NCBI RefSeq assembly: GCF_002900095.1
Contig: NZ_LLKN01000002.1
Location: forward strand, 1,116,001 to 1,180,000
Direction: 5' to 3'
DNA from: Salegentibacter mishustinae
Lineage (GTDB): Bacteria; Bacteroidota; Bacteroidia; Flavobacteriales; Flavobacteriaceae
Length of the DNA: 64,000 nt
Part shown: one piece after another, positions 53,304 to 62,000 of the stretch
How the letters are laid out: each line of letters starts with the position of its first letter
Numbering within the stretch: position 1 is the first letter of the stretch
Program-made: the position numbers and the translations under genes
The notes under the pieces: model-generated
Seen by the model: the letters and a program-made list of their open reading frames with translations, nothing else
The model's database searches: none
What the model was told of the DNA's origin: nothing

Positions 53304-54546
53304 CATACCTAAGCGATTCTATAGGATCTTGTTTGGCTGCTTTGGCTGCAGGATAACTTCCGGCTAGAATAGCTACTAAAATAGTAATTGCGGTTGCCCA
53401 GAGAATAGCAACCCATGGTGTGGTGAAATCAAAATCGGCAGCGGCCGAAACGGCTATCCCAATTAATATTCCAAGAATAATTCCTAAAAGACCACCTAGT
53501 TGGCCAATAATAAGAGTTTCCATAAAGAATTGGGTAGCAATAGTTTTTCGTTTCGCTCCCAGGGCTTTTCGCACCCCAATTTCACGCGTTCTCTCGGTTA
53601 CGCTTACTAGCATAATATTCATTAAAGCTATTGAGGAACCAAAAATAGTAATGATAGAAATAATCCACGCCGCATAATTTAGGTAACTGGTGATGGAGAA
53701 AATTCGGTTGATAAGATCGTCACTACGTTCCAGGCCAAAATTATTTTCTTCTATAGGATTGAGTTTTCTAATATTCCTAAAGGTTAAAATAGCCTCATCC
53801 TGCGCGCCTTCCAATAACTCTTTATCATCAACTTTCACGCTTACGTTGTAGTTAATTTGCGGCTGGGTAAACATAGAGCGTGCTACCTGAATTGGCATAA
53901 GAACCCGTAGATCCTGATTGTTTCCAAAAGTAGAGCCTTTAGATTCCAGGATTCCAATAACCCTAAATTTCCCGCCTCTAATACTAATAATCTTATCTAT
54001 AGGGTCTGCACCTTTAAAAAGCCCTTCGGGTTTAGCGAAATCAGATCCCAATATGACTACGTTATTATTATTCTGAATATCAAAAATGTTGAATTCACGA
54101 CCTTTTTCGACGTTAAGGCCAGAATTCTCAAGAAAATTTTCGTTAACACCCAGCACCCTTACTTCGGGATCGGTTTTTTCGTTGATATATTTCACTTCAG
54201 CTCCAGAAGTTCCTGTGAAAGAAACTGCAGTTTGCGCCTGCGGATATTGATAATTATCTTCAAATTTCTTTACTTCTCGATAACTGATAATAGGATTTAT
54301 CTTTTCAACTTCACCGCCGCCCTGGCGTTGTGAATTGAATTCATAGCGTTGGATATTAAAGGTATTTGCACCCATAGAAGCAAAATCACTACTAATAGTG
54401 TTTTCTAAGGCGGTCACCGCACTCAAAATTCCAACCAGTGCAGTGATTCCAATAGCGATAATCAAAACGGTAAGTATGGTTCTAAGTAACTGACTTTTAA
54501 TAGAATTAAAAGCAATGCTTATGTTTTCTCTAAATAACCCTAACAT
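53299..54546 (-). CDS. MacB/FtsX-type ABC transporter permease
   Basis: A 415-residue membrane protein with an N-terminal helix (about 17-42), a MacB periplasmic core domain (about 45-255) and three C-terminal helices in an FtsX domain (about 285-405), with the conserved TERTREIGVRKALGAKRKTI segment that contacts the ATPase. It ends with the family's usual DPIESLRYE, so the stop within the heptamer array is the natural end. It would couple to a LolD/MacB-type ATPase, which is not in this window. Role could be efflux or lipoprotein transport. Confidence 0.9.
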   Translation of the reverse strand: MLGLFRENISIAFNSIKSQLLRTILTVLIIAIGITALVGILSAVTALENTISSDFASMGANTFNIQRYEFNSQRQGGGEVEKINPIISYREVKKFEDNYQYPQAQTAVSFTGTSGAEVKYINEKTDPEVRVLGVNENFLENSGLNVEKGREFNIFDIQNNNNVVILGSDFAKPEGLFKGADPIDKIISIRGGKFRVIGILESKGSTFGNNQDLRVLMPIQVARSMFTQPQINYNVSVKVDDKELLEGAQDEAILTFRNIRKLNPIEENNFGLERSDDLINRIFSITSYLNYAAWIISIITIFGSSIALMNIMLVSVTERTREIGVRKALGAKRKTIATQFFMETLIIGQLGGLLGIILGILIGIAVSAAADFDFTTPWVAILWATAITILVAILAGSYPAAKAAKQDPIESLRYE

Positions 54547-54715
54547 AAAAAGTTTTTTCAGTGCTATCTAGTTAGACATCAATCGTGCAAGAATGTTACT
54601 TAAAATCTGAAATTTGTTTGGGTTCATTTAAAATTTAAGATATTTGCAGCACTGTTTCAGTCGCTTTGTGGCGCTAATTTTAAACTAAAAATGGTATTTA
54701 TACCCTAAAGATTTT

Positions 54716-56086
54716 ATGGCACAAAAACCTTCTATCCCAAAAGGAACTCGTGATTTTAACCCGGCCGAAGTCGCTAAAAGAAATTTTATTTTCGACCAAA
54801 TTAAAACTGAATTTAAAAAATTTGGTTTTCAACCTATCGAGACGCCAAGTTTTGAGAATTCTGATACCCTGATGGGTAAATACGGGGAAGAAGGAGATCG
54901 ATTGATTTTTAAAATTCTGAATTCAGGTGATTTTCTTAAAAAAGCAGATGACAAAGCTTACGAAGATAGGGATAGCTTAAAGATTACTTCTTCTATTAGT
55001 GAAAAGGCCTTGCGATACGATCTTACGGTACCTTTTGCCCGTTATGTAGTTCAGCATCAAAACGAAATAGATTTTCCGTTTAAACGCTACCAAATTCAAC
55101 CGGTTTGGCGAGCTGATAGACCACAAAAAGGCCGTTTTAGAGAGTTTTTTCAGTGTGATGCAGATGTAGTTGGGAGTAAAAGCCTTTGGCAGGAAGTGGA
55201 ATTCGTGCAGTTATATGATGCAGTTTTTTCGGCTTTAAAATTGGAAGGTGTTACTATTAAAATTAATAACCGAAAAGTACTTTCTGGTTTCGCCGAAGTA
55301 ATTGGCGAAAAAGATAAACTTATTGATTTTACCGTCGCTTTAGATAAACTGGATAAGATAGGGGAAGAGGGAGTTAAAAAGGAAATGCTGCAAAAAGGAA
55401 TTTCTGAAGATGCCATTGAGAAAATCCAGCCAATTTTTAGTTTAACCGGATCTTTTACTGAAAAAATTGCCGGGATTAAGGAAATTCTAGCTTCGTCTGA
55501 AACTGGAAAAGAAGGTATTGAAGAGCTGGAATTTATTGAAAAAGCTATTGCAGAAATGCCATTAAAAACAGCTAAGCTGGATCTTGACGTAACATTGGCT
55601 CGTGGACTTAATTATTATACAGGAGCTATTTTTGAAGTTTCGGCGCCAGAAAATGTAAAGATGGGATCAATAGGCGGCGGCGGTAGATATGACGACTTAA
55701 CCGGGATTTTTGGTTTAAAAGATATGAGCGGCGTGGGAATTTCTTTCGGTTTAGATCGTATTTATTTGGTTTTAGAAGAACTCGATCTTTTTCCTAAAGC
55801 TGTTACTCAAAATACCAAAGCACTTTTTATTAATTTTGGTGATAAGGAAGCACTTTATGCGCTAAAAGCCGTGAACAAATTGAGAAGCGAAAGTGTTACT
55901 GCTGAACTATTTCCCGATGCAGCCAAAATGAAAAAGCAAATGAATTATGCTAACAAGCGCGAAATCCCATTTGTTATTCTTGCTGGAGAGGAAGAAATAG
56001 AAGCTGAAAAATTTACCCTGAAAAATATGAAAACCGGCGAACAGCAAAAAGTTGATTTCGCTGAATTGATAAAGGTTTTAGATTAA
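54716..56086 (+). CDS. hisS: Histidyl-tRNA synthetase
   Basis: A 456-residue class II synthetase. Motif 1 is in the KGTRDF region, motif 2 has the [12 protein letters not shown] stretch, the histidine-specific [12 protein letters not shown] and motif 3 GGRYDDL ... [12 protein letters not shown] are all present. The anticodon-binding domain is at about 360-450. It charges tRNA-His in the cytoplasm. It is monocistronic and contains a somewhat longer insertion domain, as in other Bacteroidota. Confidence 0.97.
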   Translation: MAQKPSIPKGTRDFNPAEVAKRNFIFDQIKTEFKKFGFQPIETPSFENSDTLMGKYGEEGDRLIFKILNSGDFLKKADDKAYEDRDSLKITSSISEKALRYDLTVPFARYVVQHQNEIDFPFKRYQIQPVWRADRPQKGRFREFFQCDADVVGSKSLWQEVEFVQLYDAVFSALKLEGVTIKINNRKVLSGFAEVIGEKDKLIDFTVALDKLDKIGEEGVKKEMLQKGISEDAIEKIQPIFSLTGSFTEKIAGIKEILASSETGKEGIEELEFIEKAIAEMPLKTAKLDLDVTLARGLNYYTGAIFEVSAPENVKMGSIGGGGRYDDLTGIFGLKDMSGVGISFGLDRIYLVLEELDLFPKAVTQNTKALFINFGDKEALYALKAVNKLRSESVTAELFPDAAKMKKQMNYANKREIPFVILAGEEEIEAEKFTLKNMKTGEQQKVDFAELIKVLD

Positions 56087-56180
56087 AAATTTTTAATCTT
56101 GGAAATATTTCATCTCAGCAAGGAATAATTCGATTTTAGAAGGATTATAACGTGGCAATCTTTTTCTGGATAAATTGGAT

Positions 56181-56270
56181 GAGATTGCTTCAGCCGCCGA
56201 ACAAAGCGGCTTTGCAATGACGGGTAGTTTGTTTTTCTACCATTGCAAAGTTTTAGCTGAAGCAACCTCT
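56181..56270. repeat. Imperfect palindromic intergenic repeat
   Basis: GATTGCTTCAGC ... CTTTGCAATG on the left (56183-56220) and CATTGCAAAG ... GCTGAAGCAAC on the right (56240-56266) are inverted copies that can fold into one long hairpin. It lies between convergent hisS and the aldo/keto reductase gene and differs from the CGTCA family. Confidence 0.7.
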
Positions 56271-56281
56271 TGGTATTTTAC

Positions 56282-57238
56282 CTATTCAGTTTCACTGGCC
56301 TTATTTAAAATTTCCATATCTTCTTTTGAAAGCGAAACTTCAATGGCCTCACTAAACGATTTAAGATGAGAAGATTTAGTGGCGCTGGCAATTGGCGCAC
56401 TCACCCCGGGTCTTTTTATTAACCAGGCAAGAGCAACCCCAGCCTGAGAAATATTATGCTTTTCAGAAATTTGATCCAGACTTTTTAGAACTTTTTCGCC
56501 ACGCTGATTCAAAAATTTCTCGGTAAACATCTTTCTATCTTTTCCTTCTAAATCTTCTTTTGTACGATATTTTCCGGTAAGGAATCCACTTGCGAGCGAG
56601 AAATAAGGAATTACGCCTAGATTATTTTCAGAACAAATTTTTTTAATTTTTCCTTCAAATTTGTCTCGCACCATTAAATTATATTCCGGTTGAAAAACTT
56701 CATAAGCCGGTAAATCTTTTTCAGCAGCCACAGTTATGGATTTTTGCAATCTTTCCGCAGAAAAATTTGAAGCTCCAATATGTTTTATTTCGCCACTGGT
56801 CATAAATTTTTGATACGCTTCCAATGCTTCTTCAACCGGAGTTTCTTCATCATCAAAATGTGTGAAATAAAGATCTATATAATCGGTTTGAAGTCTTAGC
56901 AATGAATCTTTTACCGTACCGGTAAGATAATCTCGAGAATTATCTTTTGGCCCTCCGGGCTGTAAACCAGAGCCACCTTTGGTAATTAGCGTAATCTTAT
57001 CTCTTAGTTTACGCTCTTTCATCCATTTTCCAATAATTCTTTCTGAAGTTCCGTGTGATACGCCGTCTGCCCAGCGGGAATAAACATCGGCAGTATCTAT
57101 CGTGGTGAAACCTCGTTCAAAAAGCTCGTCTAGCATCTTGAACGATTTTTTTTCATCTAATGTCCAGCCAAAAACATTGCCGCCAAAGATAATTGGTGCC
57201 GATTTTAAGCCTGACTTTCCTAATTTAACTGTTTTCAT
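56282..57238 (-). CDS. Aldo/keto reductase
   Basis: A 318-residue TIM-barrel oxidoreductase using NADPH to reduce carbonyls. Catalytic residues Asp48 and Tyr53 are in TTIDTADVYSRWADG, the Lys is in LITKGG and the His in YFTHFDDE. The closing segment ALAWLIKRPGVSAPIASATK is the cofactor-binding signature. It belongs to the AKR families 11-14 (Tas/YajO-like). The substrate cannot be read from sequence. Confidence 0.92.
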   Translation of the reverse strand: MKTVKLGKSGLKSAPIIFGGNVFGWTLDEKKSFKMLDELFERGFTTIDTADVYSRWADGVSHGTSERIIGKWMKERKLRDKITLITKGGSGLQPGGPKDNSRDYLTGTVKDSLLRLQTDYIDLYFTHFDDEETPVEEALEAYQKFMTSGEIKHIGASNFSAERLQKSITVAAEKDLPAYEVFQPEYNLMVRDKFEGKIKKICSENNLGVIPYFSLASGFLTGKYRTKEDLEGKDRKMFTEKFLNQRGEKVLKSLDQISEKHNISQAGVALAWLIKRPGVSAPIASATKSSHLKSFSEAIEVSLSKEDMEILNKASETE

Positions 57239-57376
57239 TTTTTAGCATTTTTACTAAAATTAATGATCACAATTAAGAAAGGCGAATTCTATTTAAGGTT
57301 TTGGACAGATCTAACGTTGCGAATAAAACAAAGAAATTGCGAGTAGTAAATAGAAATTTGGCGATTAGTAGCTCAT

Positions 57377-57571
57377 TTATTCTTCGGTAGTACTACCTTT
57401 TCTCCTCCATATCACGAAAATAGCGGCTATCGCTCCAAGGCCTAAAACAATAGGGAAAATTTTTGGAGGAGCATCAAGGGTATTTTCCAGTTCAAAAGTA
57501 AAGGAGCCAATAAGAACAAAACTTCCTAATATAACGCCCAGGGTCATTAATATCTTTCCTACTATTTTCAT
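57377..57571 (-). CDS. Small membrane protein of 64 residues
   Basis: Two hydrophobic helices (about 6-27 and 37-54), a short outside loop (LENTLDAPPKIFP) and a basic tail (WRRKGSTTEE). No family recognised. It has a clear ATG start and codon use like its neighbours; it lies alone, 138 bases from the reductase gene. Confidence 0.6.
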   Translation of the reverse strand: MKIVGKILMTLGVILGSFVLIGSFTFELENTLDAPPKIFPIVLGLGAIAAIFVIWRRKGSTTEE

Positions 57572-57823
57572 GCGCTTTAATCTTCAAAATCTGATTTTCA
57601 AAGAGGTTTAGTATTCTTTTTTAACCAGATTATCTTGTTAGTATTCAGTTAAATAGGAATTTATAAGTTAAGTAATAAGAACTGGCGGAAGGTTAATTTA
57701 AGGTAAATTAATCGTTAAGTATTTATTCATTTAATGCCTAAAAAAGAAAAAAATATTATCAGGGGAATGAAGGACTATTAGGTTGATTTTGTAATAACTT
57801 TTGATTGTGAAAACCTAAAGTTT

Positions 57824-58486
57824 TTAGTTCAAATTTTCAGCAATCTCATCAATACCGGAAACTGTAATTTCTGGTTTTTTGGCTAAATGATAAAAACTTT
57901 TTCCTGGTCTTTCAATAAAACAGGTTTTAAGATTTGCTCTTTTTGCACCAAGAATATCCCAGGCGTGAGCCGCAACCATTAAAGCGTTTTTAGCTTTAGT
58001 TTCGTATTTACTTAGTATATATTGATAGCTGTTCGGGTGTGGTTTGTATTTTTCAATTTCTTCAACACTATGGATTCCATCAAAGAAAGAGTCTATTTCG
58101 GCAAATTCAAGTTGAGATTTTAATACATCTGGTTTACCGTTGCTAAAAGCGATAAGCTTATAGCCAGAGTTTTTTAATTGTTGCAGGCCGGGTTTCACAT
58201 CAGGGTAGGGAGGAAGTTTAGTGATCTCAGAAAGTATATTCTTTATTTCTGAATTGGTAAAAGATTTATCAAATTTCCCCGCAATCATTTTAAAAGTCGC
58301 AGCAGCTATTTCAGTAAAATTCTTGTAGTTTCCCGTAGTAGTTTCAACCAAAGAGTAATGTAGTAATTTTGGAAACCATACTTCAAAGCCCATCTCATTT
58401 TCCAGGGCTGCATTTATTTCTTCCTTTAAAGGAAAGAGGTTTAAGAGGGTCTCATTTACATCGAAGATTATGATTTCCGACTTCAT
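57824..58486 (-). CDS. HAD-superfamily hydrolase, haloacid dehalogenase type II-like
   Basis: A 220-residue HAD hydrolase. Motif I is FDVNETLLNL with nucleophile Asp9, motif II is AFSNGKPDVLKSQL and the late motif AAHAWDILGAKRANLKTCFIERPG contains the conserved Asp. The VNETL variant and the HxWD motif match type II L-2-haloacid dehalogenases, which remove chlorine from 2-chloro acids. The actual substrate may be a phosphate ester. The 252-base gap downstream (57572-57823) shows no gene. Confidence 0.9.
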   Translation of the reverse strand: MKSEIIIFDVNETLLNLFPLKEEINAALENEMGFEVWFPKLLHYSLVETTTGNYKNFTEIAAATFKMIAGKFDKSFTNSEIKNILSEITKLPPYPDVKPGLQQLKNSGYKLIAFSNGKPDVLKSQLEFAEIDSFFDGIHSVEEIEKYKPHPNSYQYILSKYETKAKNALMVAAHAWDILGAKRANLKTCFIERPGKSFYHLAKKPEITVSGIDEIAENLN

Positions 58487-58567
58487 AAAGAATAGATTTT
58501 GAAGAGGAAAGATAGGTTTTCTTTAGATAATCGCATAAAAAATAATTTCTGAAAGAACGCATTTTAG

Positions 58568-58645
58568 TAGCGAGAACGAGAATTGAACTCGGGAAGGTCT
58601 GGATTATGGATTCCAAATTCTAACCAACCGAGCTAACTTGTGCAG
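58568..58645 (-). pseudogene. Decayed tRNA-Met (CAU) remnant
   Basis: Read on the minus strand the segment has a D-arm-like AGCTCGGTTGGTTAGA, an anticodon-arm-like GGAATCCATAATCC with CAT in the loop, and a T-arm GAGTTCAATTCTC followed by TTCTCGCTAC. These match the order of an elongator tRNA-Met. However, the anticodon loop has eight bases, the D-stem does not close and the acceptor strands (GCACAAG / TTCTCGC) barely pair, so it cannot be functional. A degenerate inverted partial copy (GGTTGGTTT ... ATCCATAAT) may follow at about 58655-58715. The rest of the 587-base gap 58487-59073 shows nothing else. Confidence 0.55.
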
Positions 58646-59073
58646 CAAAAGCTTTCGGTTGGTTTAAGGTTGTATAGAGTAGATTTGTTTAAACTATAAT
58701 CCATAATTTAGTGCTTATCTCTATTGACTGCTAATTTGTTAAGGTTTATAATTTTTTTCATCTTTTAAAATTAATAGCAATTTTTTTACTAAATTTAGTT
58801 GTATAAAATCTCCCCGAATCATTCCCTAATTTCTTTTACTGCCCCTAAAGTTTGTAATCAATTGGCCCAACCCCGTTTGTTGATTGATACATAGTACTAA
58901 TTGTAATCCCCAACAAGTTTGTTATTAAGTTAATAATAGTCTTAAAGTAGTATAATTGAATTTTTAAAAGCTGGAATTAATTGTTCTATAACATATCTCT
59001 GCCCCTGGATAATGAACATCTAGTTTTGATTGAATTATTTACTGAAATCTAATTTTTGAAAAATTATATCGGG

Positions 59074-62000
59074 ATGAAAAAAAATTATTTTTTAAGGGGA
59101 TGGAATATTATTTTATTAGTAATAATATGCGCATTTATTTTCAGTACAAATTTATACGGACAAAGTTTCTCCCAGAGCAATTTGAATTTTAATGGTAAGG
59201 GATCAATCTCCAATGGTACTTCATTAATGTTTGGACCAGACGGGCGTCTATATGTAGCTGAATATACAGGAGCTATCAAAATTTTTACTATTCAACGCAC
59301 ATCAGGAACTGATTATAAAGTGCTTGAAAGTGAAGTTCTTTCAGATATAGCATCTATTCAGGATCACAACGATGACGGTAGTCTCTACAGTACAACATTA
59401 AGAGAAACCACGGGCCTTACCGTTGGCGGTACGGCCACCAACCCTGTGATTTATGTAGCGTCCAGTGATTTCAGAATCGGTGGAGGTGGCGGGGGTGGAA
59501 GCGGAGATACTAACCTGGATACTAATTCAGGTATAATTACCCGTTTCAGTTGGAATGGAAGTTCATGGGATGTAGTAGATATAGTTCGCGGCCTTCCCCG
59601 TTCAGAAGAAAACCATGCTACTAACGGGATGGAATTAGCCACTATAAATGGAGTGAACTACCTAATTGTAGCTCAGGGTGGACACACGAATGCCGGTGCA
59701 CCTTCAATAAATTTTGCATATACCACAGAATATGCCTTATCAGCTGCGATATTATCGGTTAACCTGGATATGATAAACAGTTTACCCATCAAAATCGATA
59801 ATGGCAGAAAATATTTATATGATCTTCCTACTCTTGATGATCCAACTCGTCCAAATAAAAATGGTATTACCAATCCTGATATTGCAGGATATGATGGAGT
59901 GGATATAAACGATCCATTTGGCGGTAACGATGGACTGAATCAGGCTAAAATTGTACCGGGAGGGCCGGTGCAAATTTTTTCTCCCGGGTTTAGGAATTGC
60001 TATGATTTGGTGTTGACAGAAGCTGGGGCTGTGTATGTTACAGAAAATGGTTCAAATGGAGGTTGGGGAGGATTCCCGGTCAATGAGGGAGGGGGGAATG
60101 CTACCAATGATTATGATCCGAACGAACCTGGTAGTACAGTTTCTTCAGGCGGAGAGAAAGTAAATAATTTGGATCATTTGCAATTAATTACTCCGAATAT
60201 CCAAAATTATTCATTTGGTACTTTTTATGGCGGGCATCCAACTCCTGTTAGAGCGAATCCATTTGGAGCAGGTCTTTATACCAATCCTTCTAAAAATGGC
60301 ACCACCGGCGCTATTTTTAGAACTAAAAAATACCATCCTACAAAGAATACCGGAGATTTTACTAATGATCCAACTATTGGACTTCCCGCCGATTGGCCAC
60401 CTGTGGCTGTTGCGAACCCTGTGGAAGGAGACTGGAGAGGCCCTGGAATACCTAACCCTGATGGGCCGGTAGATGATATTATTACTACTTGGGGAACAAA
60501 TACCAATGGGATAGATGAATATACAGCCAGCAATTTTAATGGTGCAATGAAAGGTAATCTTATAGCTGGAGTTAATACCGGGGTATTAAGAAGAGTGGAA
60601 CTAAAACCAGACGGAAGCCTGAGCAAGCTAACTCCTTCTTTTGTATCGGGATTGGGCGGAGATGCTTTAGGGGTAACTTGTAACAACGATAACGACATAT
60701 TTCCAGGAACGATTTGGGTAGTTACCTTAAACGGGAAACTTATAGTGCTAGAGCCCCAAGATTTTGGAGAATGTAAATTACCTGGAGATCCTGGTTATGA
60801 TGCGAATGCCGACTATGATTTTGATGGTTATACCAACCAGGATGAAGAAGATAATGGCACAGATCCTTGTAATGGAGGTTCACAGCCAAACGATTTTGAT
60901 AAGTCTAACGATGGCTCCAATATTTCTGACCTAAATGATTTGGATGATGATGCAGATGGAATACTGGATGAAAATGACCCATTTCAATTGGGGGATCCAC
61001 AAGAATCAGGGAGTGATGCATTTTTACTTCCTGTAATCAATGAGCTTTTCTCGAGTAATACAGAATTAGGAGGTTATAAAGGCCTTGGTTTAACCGGGAT
61101 AATGAATAATGGAATGCCTAATCCTAATTGGTTGAATTGGTTGGATAGGCGTGATGATCCAAATGACCCGAATGATAATGATATTCTTGGAGGAGCAATT
61201 GGGGCCATGACCATGCAGATGACTTCTGGAACCGCATTCGGTTCTAGTAATAGTCAGGAAAAAGGTTTTCAATACGGCGTTCAGGTTAATTCTAACTCAG
61301 GTATATTTACAGTAGAAGGTGGAATCGCTAATTTTAATGGTCCTGTACAACTATATGGTTCTAATTCTCCTTCTAATGGAGAACTCGGATTTTTTATAGG
61401 TGATGGAACTCAGAGTAATTATATAAAATTCGTTATTACACCCAATGGTCTAGTAGCTCTTCAAGAAGTAAACGATATTCCTCAGACGCCTATAAGCATA
61501 AATATTCCTGTTTTAGAGCGGCCAGATAGTAGTGTATCGTTTTATTTTGTGGTAAACCCCTCCAATGGTGAGGTAGTTTTTAAATATTCATTTGATGCCG
61601 GAGTTCAAGTGACAGCAGGAATTATTACCGCTAAGGGACCAATTTTACAGTCTTTACAAGATGCAAATAAGGATTTGGCTGTTGGGATGATAGGTACTTC
61701 GAATACTGTTGGAGTAGAGCTGGAAGGTACTTGGGACTTTCTAAATGTAATTTCCGATGGCCCTACCATCGCTTCAGAACTTTCAGATATAGAAAGAACA
61801 GTAGGGGTTGTAACAGAAAACATCAGTCTTTTATCTTATTTTGAGGATAACCAGGGTGTTGAGAATCTCACCTATAGCGTTTCTGGCAACACCAACACTG
61901 CTATTGGAGCTACAATATCCGGCAGCACACTCACTATTAGCTATCCTGATTCACCTGCGGTTTCAGCTATTACGATTCGTGCTACCGATGCTGATTCGAA

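Noticed and set aside
57732-57779. Short frame starting MPKKEKNIIRG
   Set aside because: It has only about 15 codons, with no visible conservation or initiation signal.
58568-58645. Functional tRNA-Met gene
   Set aside because: The anticodon loop has eight bases and the D-stem and acceptor stem do not pair.
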